This document shows, piece by piece, positions 1 to 7,066 of a DNA stretch of 41,101 nt. The position numbers and the translations under genes are program-made. How positions within the stretch are numbered: the stretch's first letter is position 1; each line of letters starts with the position of its first letter. Source of the stretch: Nitrospirota bacterium (GTDB taxonomy: Bacteria; Nitrospirota; Thermodesulfovibrionia; Thermodesulfovibrionales; Dissulfurispiraceae); contig JAJYXI010000057.1 in assembly GCA_021791055.1 (NCBI GenBank), positions 1 to 41,101 of the forward strand, written 5' to 3'. The notes beneath the pieces are model-generated. The model was given only the letters and a program-made list of their open reading frames with translations. It made no database searches and was not told the origin of the DNA.

Positions 1-137
1 TGCATAAGGTAAGTTGGGCATAAAGGCTCGCAGAACAAAAGAGGTTAGATAAAGGGACTAAAGGCTGGAAGAACACCACAACTTTAACAGATTGTAACTT
101 TTAGCTTGATAAACTTCGTTAGAAGAGAGGAGGTGTT

Positions 138-155
138 ATGAAAAGATTCCTGTAA
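138..155 (+). CDS. Possible five-codon leader ORF (MKRFL)
   Basis: A strong Shine-Dalgarno (GAGGAGG at 127-133) is followed by ATG and only five codons before TAA. The start resembles that of the cytochrome gene 160 nt downstream, which also has AGGAGG and begins ATGAAAAGG. It may be a leader peptide, or the remnant of a truncated or duplicated gene start. Nothing else in 1-297 looks coding; a TATAAT hexamer lies at 187-192 but has no convincing -35 partner. Confidence 0.25.
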   Translation: MKRFL

Positions 156-255
156 CTTTCCTGCGGGCGTTTGTCCAATATTTATGTATAATCTATTGCT
201 ATTTTTAATAGCTAATATCCGAGCAAACGCGGGTTCCCGGTATCACGAGGGGCCT

Positions 256-279
256 GTGGGGGAGATGGGTCTCCCCCAC
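256..279 (+). promoter_or_regulatory. Perfect 10-bp hairpin just 5' of the cytochrome ribosome binding site
   Basis: GTGGGGGAGA (256-265) and TCTCCCCCAC (270-279) are exact inverted complements around a TGGG loop. The Shine-Dalgarno AAAAGGAGG follows at 285-293 and the start codon is at 298. There is no T-tract, so it is not an ordinary intrinsic terminator. In mRNA it would form a very stable stem next to the ribosome entry site, so a role in mRNA stability or translation control is possible. Confidence 0.55.
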
Positions 280-297
280 GCTCTAAAAGGAGGTCGC

Positions 298-1236
298 ATG
301 AAAAGGGTTTTCTTGGTGGCTCTCTTATGGATTCCCCTGCTCTGTTTTACCTATACAGCAAGTGCAGAGACCTTTACCTGTCTGGCCTGTCACAGCGCAA
401 TGAAGGGTAAGATTCGGACAGAAGAAGGCGCTTTAATCGATGTAAATGTTGACGGAGAAAAATACTCTGAATCCGTTCACGGAGGTTTTGATTGTATTAT
501 ATGCCATAAACAATTCGGTTCCAATCCCCACGAACCGGCAAGGATTGCAAATGTTCCACAGGGCATTGCTTCTCTGGCGAGCAAGCTGACCCATAAGGCA
601 AAGGTCGATCCGGTCGCCCTTGCTGCGTGCTCGGAATGTCACGGTGATATTTATAAATCGTGGCAGAACAGCGTCCACGGCAGCAATGTAATACAGAAGA
701 AGCAGTCTGACGGCGCTTCCTGTATAGACTGTCACGGCTCACCCCATTACATAACGCCTAAGAATACAGTTGCATCCCATGTCAATAAAAAGAATATAAT
801 TAAGACCTGCGGGGAATGCCATGAAAAGGAAGACCTCGCCGGGAAATACGGCCTTGGAACCCATATACTTGAAAGATACTATGAAAGCTTTCATGGTAAA
901 AAATATGTCATAGGACATCCCAATGCTCCAACATGTGTTGACTGCCACAGATCTCACGATGTAAAAAAGTGGGAAGACCCAATGTCCCCTGTTGCATGGG
1001 ATAACAGGACAGAGACATGCGGCAGGTGTCATAAAGGCGCTACCAAGAAGTTTGTCACCGCAATTACCCACAAACCATATGGAAAGGATAACCCTGTCCC
1101 GTATTATTTCGAAAAGGGATTGATAGTCCTTTTATTGTCGGTATTCGCATTTATTGTCGGACATGTCATCCTCGATGCGTATTCGGAAATCAGGGATAAG
1201 GTCTTAAGAAAAGGGAAGGAGGGGCACCATGAATAA
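298..1236 (+). CDS. Seven-haem membrane-anchored periplasmic cytochrome c
   Basis: The protein (312 aa) has an N-terminal signal peptide, seven CxxCH haem c motifs (CLACH, CIICH, CSECH, CIDCH, CGECH, CVDCH, CGRCH), and a C-terminal transmembrane helix followed by a short charged tail. It should therefore sit in the periplasm, anchored in the inner membrane. I chose the ATG at 298 over an upstream in-frame one at 184 because AGGAGG lies directly before it and it starts the signal peptide. It overlaps the cytochrome b gene by 8 nt, which indicates one operon. The pair resembles a split version of the Geobacter CbcL layout (multihaem c domain plus HydC/FdnI-like b domain). Inferred role: passing electrons between the quinone pool and periplasmic carriers. 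The specific partner is unknown. Confidence 0.85.
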   Translation: MKRVFLVALLWIPLLCFTYTASAETFTCLACHSAMKGKIRTEEGALIDVNVDGEKYSESVHGGFDCIICHKQFGSNPHEPARIANVPQGIASLASKLTHKAKVDPVALAACSECHGDIYKSWQNSVHGSNVIQKKQSDGASCIDCHGSPHYITPKNTVASHVNKKNIIKTCGECHEKEDLAGKYGLGTHILERYYESFHGKKYVIGHPNAPTCVDCHRSHDVKKWEDPMSPVAWDNRTETCGRCHKGATKKFVTAITHKPYGKDNPVPYYFEKGLIVLLLSVFAFIVGHVILDAYSEIRDKVLRKGKEGHHE

Positions 1237-1954
1237 AGAGATCCCAAAGGAATATCTCCGTTTTAATGTTACAGAGAGGATTCAGCATGTAATTATGTTG
1301 ACCACATTCCTGCTCCTGTCCTTCACAGGTTGGGCATTGAAATATCCGGAACAGACTGTCGAACACTCAAGCTGGCTGGTAAGGATATGGGGCGGTGCAA
1401 AGAATACCGGAATTGTCCATCGCATAGCAGGTATCACCATGCTGCTGGACTTTGTATGGCATGTGCTTTATCTCGGATACATGCTTTCAACAGGAAAGAT
1501 GAAGATCAGGAAAGACACGACCATTATACCCCTGCCGAAGGATGTGATGGACGCCGTTAAAAACATACTGTATTTCCTCGGCCTTGGCAAAGAGAAGCCG
1601 CAATTCGGCAGATTCAGCTATATACATAAATTCGATTACTGGGCGGTCTTCTGGGGCATGGGAATCATAGGACTGTCAGGTCTTTTCCTTGCATTCCCTG
1701 TGCAGGCTTCATATCTCTTCCCTTTATGGAGCGTGAACTGGATATGGGAGGTAATCTCCATCATGCACAGCGATGAGGCTCTTCTTGCCATAGTCTTCAT
1801 ACTCTTCTGGCACTTCTATAACGAACATCTGAAGTGGAACAAATTCCCCATGAGCATGACATGGATTACAGGAAAGATTTCCATCGAGGATATGAAGCAT
1901 GAGCATCCCATCGAGTATAAACTGGAATTCGGCGACAAAGGGGACAACAAATGA
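1229..1954 (+). CDS. Cytochrome b (HydC/FdnI-like) quinone-interacting subunit
   Basis: A 241-aa membrane protein with four hydrophobic helices (about residues 20-38, 65-87, 137-157 and 183-203). Histidines H20, H64, H78, H180, H195 and H200 lie in or near the helices and are candidates for two b-haem ligand pairs, as in formate dehydrogenase gamma and hydrogenase cytochrome b subunits. The gene is embedded between two multihaem c cytochromes with overlaps on both sides (8 nt upstream, 4 nt downstream), so the three products very likely form one quinol:cytochrome c electron-transfer complex. No dehydrogenase or hydrogenase catalytic subunit is in the window. Direction of electron flow cannot be read from sequence. 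Confidence 0.8.
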   Translation: MNKEIPKEYLRFNVTERIQHVIMLTTFLLLSFTGWALKYPEQTVEHSSWLVRIWGGAKNTGIVHRIAGITMLLDFVWHVLYLGYMLSTGKMKIRKDTTIIPLPKDVMDAVKNILYFLGLGKEKPQFGRFSYIHKFDYWAVFWGMGIIGLSGLFLAFPVQASYLFPLWSVNWIWEVISIMHSDEALLAIVFILFWHFYNEHLKWNKFPMSMTWITGKISIEDMKHEHPIEYKLEFGDKGDNK

Positions 1955-2715
1955 GATGGTTGATAGCGATTATAACCATAAGCGCATTGATATTCGGCTG
2001 TGCTCCAAAGAAGGCGGAAAAAGGCGTAGCAGAAAAGGCCGCTGAGAAAATAATATCAAGGGACGAGGCAGTAAGCAGTTTGCCGTGCTTTAAATGCCAC
2101 TCATACCAGAAATTCTCCGCGCCACCCCGGAGGGGGATATTCCCCCACCAGAAGCATATGAGCGCAGGCTATCACTGCAATCAGTGCCACGACCCCAGAG
2201 GGCATCGGCACATGGTGGTTAACAGGAATATCTGCAGCAACTGTCACAGCATGAAGATAATTACCTTTGACAGGACGGTTTTACCGTCAAAGTTTAACCA
2301 CGAGGCTCACGCAAAGCTGTTCAACTGCAAGGAGTGCCATCCGGGGATATTCCTGATGAGCGCAGGCGCTGCCCATGTCACCATGAAGGACATTAATAAC
2401 GGTGCATATTGCGGCGCATGTCATGACGGCAAAAAGGCATTTGCTTCTTCTGAGTGTGCAAAGTGCCATAAAATGAAGGGCTTTGAAAAGGAGCTCGTAT
2501 ATAAGGTTGACGGTATAGGCAATGTGGTCTTCAGCCACAAGTTCCACACAACAGCGTTCTCCTGCGATTCATGCCATCCGAAATTATTCGACATGAAGAA
2601 GACACAGGGAAAAATGAAGATGGATGACATGAACAACGGAAAACTCTGCGGTGCCTGCCACAACGGAAACATTGCTTCACCTGTATCGGACTGCGGAAAA
2701 TGCCATAAGGGATAG
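1951..2715 (+). CDS. Nine-haem lipoprotein cytochrome c with repeated c7-type modules
   Basis: The 254-aa protein starts with a lipoprotein signal peptide (lipobox ending at C17) and has nine CxxCH motifs: CFKCH, CNQCH, CSNCH, CKECH, CGACH, CAKCH, CDSCH, CGACH and CGKCH. The last six fall into two tandem three-haem modules (F-x-H-x-x-H ... C-x-x-CH-P ... M-x-D-x-N-N-G ... CGACH ... C-x-KCH), the layout of cytochrome c7/c3-type repeats. The same module occurs alone in the small cytochrome at 38742-39059. The start overlaps the cytochrome b gene (ATGA). Inferred: a lipid-anchored electron carrier that takes electrons from the 7-haem/b-type partners. Confidence 0.85.
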   Translation: MRWLIAIITISALIFGCAPKKAEKGVAEKAAEKIISRDEAVSSLPCFKCHSYQKFSAPPRRGIFPHQKHMSAGYHCNQCHDPRGHRHMVVNRNICSNCHSMKIITFDRTVLPSKFNHEAHAKLFNCKECHPGIFLMSAGAAHVTMKDINNGAYCGACHDGKKAFASSECAKCHKMKGFEKELVYKVDGIGNVVFSHKFHTTAFSCDSCHPKLFDMKKTQGKMKMDDMNNGKLCGACHNGNIASPVSDCGKCHKG

Positions 2716-2773
2716 AAAGGATAGATAGCTGCATGTTGCGGCTGTATTGAAGCAAGATTGTCTGGGTTCTCAG

Positions 2774-2799
2774 TGGGGGCAGATAACGCCCTGCCCCCA
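2774..2799. terminator. Hairpin between convergent operons, possible bidirectional terminator
   Basis: TGGGGGCAG (2774-2782) and CTGCCCCCA (2791-2799) form a 9-bp perfect stem with an 8-nt loop, between the stop of the lipoprotein cytochrome and the stop of the convergent small membrane protein gene. Neither side has a clear T-tract, so intrinsic termination would be weak. The position is typical of a terminator. Confidence 0.45.
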
Positions 2800-2807
2800 T
2801 CATTAGT

Positions 2808-3095
2808 TTACCGTTCCTTTGTAAGCACCTGAAACAGCCTTGCAATCATCACGCTGAAGATTCCGCCTATGAAGGAGCCGAATGCCCCTATGATGGCAAC
2901 GACTATTATTACGCCTATGATCACTGTAAAGTTGTTGGGTGAAAGGTGTGCATTGAACATGCGATTAAGGTCATTGGCCACTGCCTCGCTCCATCCGCCG
3001 CCGAGGCTCTTTCCAAGTAGTAGATCCATGCTGAGGGCAACTGCAACACCCAAGATTCCGCCCAATATAACGCCGATATAAAAGGCCCTTTTCAT
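2808..3095 (-). CDS. Small two-helix membrane protein of unknown function
   Basis: A 95-aa protein with two glycine-rich hydrophobic segments (about residues 4-27 and 57-88) joined by a short soluble loop, and a basic end (LTKER). I recognise no family. Its start codon overlaps the stop of the NtrC-type regulator (TAATG arrangement), so it is the last gene of the kinase-regulator operon. It might be a small partner of the sensor kinase or an unrelated passenger. Confidence 0.6.
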   Translation of the reverse strand: MKRAFYIGVILGGILGVAVALSMDLLLGKSLGGGWSEAVANDLNRMFNAHLSPNNFTVIIGVIIVVAIIGAFGSFIGGIFSVMIARLFQVLTKER

Positions 3096-4441
3096 TACTC
3101 TTCTATCCCGTACTTTTTAAACTTTCTGTATAAAGTCGCAAGGTCGATACCCAATGCCTTTGCTGTTTCTTCCTTGTTTTTGTTGTGGGCTTCGTAAAGC
3201 TTTATGAGCAGATTTTTTTCATAATCGCCCAGATATGCCTTTAAAGTAGAGGATTGTATGTCGTGTTCGGTTTTTTTCAATTTGTCAGGAAGATTGCCTT
3301 GAGTAATGTAGTCTCCTTCTGTAAGGACGACTGCCCTCTCTATTACATTGCCCAGCTCTCTTACATTGCCGGGCCATGAGTATTCGATTAATGAAGACAG
3401 TGTCTCCGTATCAATGCCCTTTATATTTTTTTTATGCTCTTCCGAAAATTTATCTATGAAATGCCTTGCGAGCATCTCTATGTCGTCCTTCCGCTCCCTT
3501 AAAGGCGGTATCTTTATCTCTATTACATTTAATCTCCAGTAAAGGTCTTCCCTGAACTTCCCTTCCTTTATCCTGTTTTCTATGTCCACATTGGTTGCGG
3601 AGATTATCCTTACATCAACTATTTTGGGTTTTGTTTCGCCGAGGGGATAAACCTCACCTGTCTCTAATACCTTTAGAAGTTTTGCCTGAAGATTAGGAGG
3701 CATATCCCCTATTTCGTCCAGAAAGAGTGTCCCCTCATGGGCAAGAGGGATGAGTCCTAATTTATCCGACACAGCACCCGTAAATGCTCCCTTTTTATAA
3801 CCGAAAAGCTCTGATTCAAGTAGCCCTTCAGGAATCGCAGAGCAGTTTATGGAAATAAACGGTTTATCCCGTCTCGGGCTGTTGCAATGGATTAGTTCTG
3901 CAATAAGGCCCTTTCCTGTCCCGCTCTCCCCCAATATCAGTATATTGCTTTTTGTGGGTATCACCTTTTCGAGGGTCTCGATTATTTTTATCATGGACTC
4001 TGAGTTTGCAACAAAGTCCCTGCAGGCCATGCGCTGGCTTATCTGCTGTTTAAGGGCAATGTTTTCATTTATTATCTTTTTCTGTTCGATGACTTTTTTG
4101 ATTGTGAGCTTTATCTCTTCGTTGAGGAAGGGCTTTACAATATAATCAGATGCGCCTTTTTTCATTGCCTCAACTGCAGACTCTATGGAGGCAAATGCCG
4201 TCATCATTATCACCGGCATATCAGGGTTTATCTCCTTTGACTTTTCGAGAACGGTCATTCCGTCGACCCTACCCATCTTCAGGTCTGTAATTATAACATC
4301 AAAGCTCTCAGTCTTGAGGTTTTCTATTGCATCCTCGCCGCTGTTCACAGAGGTTACGGCATAGCCCTCCCTCTTTAGCAGGAATTCCAATGCCTTACAT
4401 ATGTCAGGCTCGTCATCGACTATTAATATCTTTGGCTTCAT
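3095..4441 (-). CDS. NtrC-family sigma-54-dependent response regulator
   Basis: The 448-aa protein has three domains in order: receiver (residues 1-120; acidic pocket D9/D10/E11, phosphoacceptor D53, K103), AAA+ ATPase (about 145-385; Walker A GESGTGKG at 171-178, GAFTGA sigma-54 contact loop at 218-223, Walker B LFLDEIGD at 239-246), and a C-terminal Fis-type helix-turn-helix (about 415-445). All key residues for sigma-54 activation are present. It lies 6 nt after the sensor kinase stop and is its likely partner. The window contains a good sigma-54 promoter at 38690-38705 in front of a cytochrome gene, a possible target. Target genes are otherwise unknown. Confidence 0.93.
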   Translation of the reverse strand: MKPKILIVDDEPDICKALEFLLKREGYAVTSVNSGEDAIENLKTESFDVIITDLKMGRVDGMTVLEKSKEINPDMPVIMMTAFASIESAVEAMKKGASDYIVKPFLNEEIKLTIKKVIEQKKIINENIALKQQISQRMACRDFVANSESMIKIIETLEKVIPTKSNILILGESGTGKGLIAELIHCNSPRRDKPFISINCSAIPEGLLESELFGYKKGAFTGAVSDKLGLIPLAHEGTLFLDEIGDMPPNLQAKLLKVLETGEVYPLGETKPKIVDVRIISATNVDIENRIKEGKFREDLYWRLNVIEIKIPPLRERKDDIEMLARHFIDKFSEEHKKNIKGIDTETLSSLIEYSWPGNVRELGNVIERAVVLTEGDYITQGNLPDKLKKTEHDIQSSTLKAYLGDYEKNLLIKLYEAHNKNKEETAKALGIDLATLYRKFKKYGIEE

Positions 4442-4447
4442 TCTCTT

Positions 4448-6490
4448 TTAGCTGTTATTTATTGGTATAGTTATTGTGAATAAGCTTCCCTTGCCGGCTT
4501 CGCTCTCAACGGTCAGCGTACCGCTCATCTTTTTGATAATATTATAACTTACTGCAAGTCCGAGACCCGTGCCCTTTTCCTTGGTTGTATAGAAGGGATC
4601 GAATATCTTGAGTAGATCCTCCCGCGGAATGCCTGTGCCTGTATCTTCGAACTGTACGATTATATCGCTTCCCCTCAACATGCTTCTGACAGTAAGCTTC
4701 CCTCCATCAGGCATGGCGTCTATGGCGTTCAGCGTGAGGTTTACAAAGACCTGCGAAAGCTGATTCCCATCAATGGTGACTACAGGCAGAGAAGGGGAAA
4801 GCTCTTTGATGATTGATATGGTCTTTGCCTTTTTGTCGTACTGTATAAGATTGATGGATGTCTCTATAATTTCGTTTATATAACATTCTTTTGGCTCTCC
4901 GGCAGGCATCTTTGAGAAGCCGGAAAGCTGTTTCAATATTTCTGAAATCCTGTTTATGTGAAAATAAATTGTTTCGAGGCTCTCTTTTTTAAAATCATCG
5001 TCTTCCATTTCCCTGAGTATCTGGACAAAGGAGAAAATGGATGTGAGAGGATTTCCTATCTCATGGGCAATGCCGGCTGCAAGCCTTCCGATGGAGGCGA
5101 GTTTTTCTGAATGGATTATCTGTTCTTCCATCTTTTTTATTTCTGTTACATCCTGTATAAGCCTTATGTATCCATGGATTTCTCCGTTTACTCCTTTCAC
5201 AGGAGCAGTGGTAATCTGGAAGTGCTTATCCCTCTGCCCGAAGAGGTTAGATAGAATTACCGTGTCAATACTATCTTTGGCTCTGGTATACTCAGCTGAA
5301 ACATGGCAGTCAGGACAGATATCCTCGCAAGATTTGCCGGTAACATCCATGCCGGCCATATCTTTTATCATCTGATTTGTCCATTGAATCCTGCCGGATC
5401 TGTCGATTAATACAATTCCGCCTCCTATGGCGCTGACAATGGTATTGAGCTTTTCCTTTTCACTTACAAGCTCTGCTGTTCTTTCATTGACCCTTTCTTC
5501 GAGTTCGACAGCATATTTTTCAAGCTCTTCCTTTCTCTTTGCCACCTCTTCTGCCTTTATCCTCTTTTTGTTGAATATAATCAAAAGGGTTGAAACAACG
5601 CTCGTGGTAATGAAAATGGATATTATGAGATAGGAGTAGAGTCCCATGCTATGTCTCGTAGCCGAGGTTACTTCGGAGTAGGGGGCGGACACAGCGATTA
5701 TCCATGAAAGGCTATCTATGCCAACAGTGGAAAATGCAATAATCTTGTCCTCCCCTGTAGGCGCAATGTGCCTGCCGTAATTGCTTGTCTTTCCCTCGAT
5801 TATGCGCTTTTCGAGATCAAAGTTCATATGACATTTAAAACAGGTGGAATCTGCCTTGTAAATGTTTCCGCCAACCATGCCGGGCTGGGTAGGATGGTAG
5901 AGGAGGGTTCCGTTTTTATCCATCATCCATGCATATCCTCTGCTGCCCGATTTTATATTGCTTACAAAGTATTTTGCTATATCGTTTATTTTGATGGATA
6001 GGAAGATTATCCCCTTCATGCTGTTCTGGTTGTATACCGGGGATATGATGTAAATGGCATGGGGGGTCTCAATGATGAGGGTGTTGCCGGGCACTATATT
6101 TTTCGTCTGTTCCAGCATATTAGCAGCAATGGGTTTTAATGTATCGCTGTCCCCCTCGAAAAAGACTATATTGCCTTTTACATCCAGAATGCCGAGGGTT
6201 GTTTCTATTATTCCCTTCTTTCTCAGGGCATCATTTGTCAGCCAGTCGAGGTCCTTTTTGTTCGTTATGCCCCGCTTGGACAGCATATTGGAGATATGGC
6301 GGACATCCTGCTTTATGAAATACAGATAGGCGCTTATGTTGTCGGCTATGGATTTGGAGAGCAGAGACTGCTGCTTGTTAAACTGCTCCGCCATTTCCAT
6401 CTGGAGGGATTGCTGGAAAAAGACATTCAGTGTAATAAGGACAGAGATTACAGTTATGAGGGTTCCGACTATCAGTAAGTAGCTCTTCAT
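4448..6490 (-). CDS. Membrane sensor histidine kinase with periplasmic haem c motif
   Basis: About 680 aa: TM helix (about residues 4-25), large periplasmic Cache-like domain, second TM (about 284-306), coiled coil, PAS domain (about 350-450), HisKA with phosphoacceptor H476 in AHEIGNP, and a HATPase with the N box, DTGTGIP, and the GTGLGLAV motif. The periplasmic domain carries a CFKCH haem c motif (C217, C220, H221), so it probably senses redox state or a gas through covalent haem, as known for Geobacter sensors with a haem in a PAS-like periplasmic fold. The PAS domain has a second, cytoplasmic CPDCH (C392-H396), which cannot get haem c by the periplasmic pathway. I prefer the ATG at 6490; an in-frame TTG at 6508 lies inside a T6 tract. 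It is paired with the NtrC-type regulator downstream. Confidence 0.88.
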   Translation of the reverse strand: MKSYLLIVGTLITVISVLITLNVFFQQSLQMEMAEQFNKQQSLLSKSIADNISAYLYFIKQDVRHISNMLSKRGITNKKDLDWLTNDALRKKGIIETTLGILDVKGNIVFFEGDSDTLKPIAANMLEQTKNIVPGNTLIIETPHAIYIISPVYNQNSMKGIIFLSIKINDIAKYFVSNIKSGSRGYAWMMDKNGTLLYHPTQPGMVGGNIYKADSTCFKCHMNFDLEKRIIEGKTSNYGRHIAPTGEDKIIAFSTVGIDSLSWIIAVSAPYSEVTSATRHSMGLYSYLIISIFITTSVVSTLLIIFNKKRIKAEEVAKRKEELEKYAVELEERVNERTAELVSEKEKLNTIVSAIGGGIVLIDRSGRIQWTNQMIKDMAGMDVTGKSCEDICPDCHVSAEYTRAKDSIDTVILSNLFGQRDKHFQITTAPVKGVNGEIHGYIRLIQDVTEIKKMEEQIIHSEKLASIGRLAAGIAHEIGNPLTSIFSFVQILREMEDDDFKKESLETIYFHINRISEILKQLSGFSKMPAGEPKECYINEIIETSINLIQYDKKAKTISIIKELSPSLPVVTIDGNQLSQVFVNLTLNAIDAMPDGGKLTVRSMLRGSDIIVQFEDTGTGIPREDLLKIFDPFYTTKEKGTGLGLAVSYNIIKKMSGTLTVESEAGKGSLFTITIPINNS

Positions 6491-6517
6491 TTCTTTATAT
6501 GATAGCAAAAAACAGCT

Positions 6518-6574
6518 ATCAGTGTCAGTTATCGGTGTCGGTGTTAGTCACTGACACTAATCACTGACACTAAT
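6518..6574 (-). terminator. Long hairpin made of AGTGTCAGT words, then T6
   Basis: Arms 6518-6543 and 6549-6574 are inverted complements at 21 of 26 positions, around a 5-nt loop. The right arm is two exact copies of CACTGACACTAAT. On the minus strand the stem is followed 5 nt later by six T, so it can act as an intrinsic terminator after the thioesterase gene. It belongs to the word-array class described in the findings. Confidence 0.55.
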
Positions 6575-6585
6575 TTTCTGTTGTT

Positions 6586-6981
6586 CTATTTCGACGGGAT
6601 AAGTTTCGCGTAAGCCTCGGCAATGATTGTGCCGTCGGATGTTTTTAAAAGACGGGACTGTGCCTCGATAAGCCGTGGGCCTTTTCTGATTATCTCTGCC
6701 TCGGCAACCGCCTTTTCATTCACCATCAACGGCCTTTTGAATCTCACATTTATTTCTGCGGTAACAGGCATTATCCCTTCTGCTATGGCAGCCTGTATCA
6801 TGGCCTCGTCAAGGACGGTTGCAATTATTCCGCCGTGGGCTATGTCTTTGTAGCCCTGATATATCATGGATGGTATAAACTCTGTGGTAATCTTGCCGTT
6901 TGAGTAAGTGAAGGAAAGCTTTAATCCGCAATGGTTTTCTCTGCCGCATGCAAAACAGTGATTGTCGTCTTCGAGTTTCAT
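6586..6981 (-). CDS. PaaI-like hotdog-fold thioesterase
   Basis: The 131-aa protein has the hotdog/4HBT pattern: an N-terminal CFACGRENHCGLKL segment, then a G-Y-x-D-I-A-H-G-G-I-I-A-T helix-cap motif with the catalytic-region HGG, then the strands RFKRPL and AEAEI. This fits acyl-CoA thioesterases of the PaaI/YbgC superfamily; the substrate is not predictable. I place the start at the ATG at 6981. The frame stays open to a GTG at 7035, but that extension only translates an octamer repeat array (HILIY-type peptide) and has no family counterpart. No Shine-Dalgarno is evident at either start. Confidence 0.75.
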   Translation of the reverse strand: MKLEDDNHCFACGRENHCGLKLSFTYSNGKITTEFIPSMIYQGYKDIAHGGIIATVLDEAMIQAAIAEGIMPVTAEINVRFKRPLMVNEKAVAEAEIIRKGPRLIEAQSRLLKTSDGTIIAEAYAKLIPSK

Positions 6982-6989
6982 TTTTTGGT

Positions 6990-7065
6990 AAATGAGTATA
7001 TGAGTAAATGAGTATATGAGTATATGAGTTTTCACCCATTAACTCATTCACCCATCAACCCATTT
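6990..7065. repeat. Inverted octamer array (NNATGRGT) between rho and the thioesterase gene
   Basis: Five tandem octamers (AAATGAGT or ATATGAGT) fill 6990-7029. Four inverted octamers (ACCCATTA, ACTCATTC, ACCCATCA, ACCCATTT) fill 7034-7065, ending just beside the rho stop codon at 7067. The two halves can pair into a long hairpin, probably acting as a 3' end or processing structure of the rho message. The unit is degenerate at its first two bases and alternates A/G at position 5. Confidence 0.8.
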
Positions 7066-7066
7066 A

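Noticed and set aside
14-32. Sigma-54 promoter upstream of the 7-haem cytochrome
   Set aside because: The TTGGGCAT...CTCGCA stretch does not have GG and GC at the needed 12-nt spacing.
184-297. Longer N-terminus for the first cytochrome gene
   Set aside because: The extra 38 residues are unlike a signal peptide and contain the hairpin; AGGAGG and a proper signal sequence mark ATG 298.
6982-7035. Thioesterase start at the GTG at 7035
   Set aside because: The extension is only translated octamer repeat and lacks any family similarity.
6990-7065. CRISPR array
   Set aside because: Units are 8 nt with no spacers, and half are inverted; no cas genes are near. The same applies to the other short arrays.
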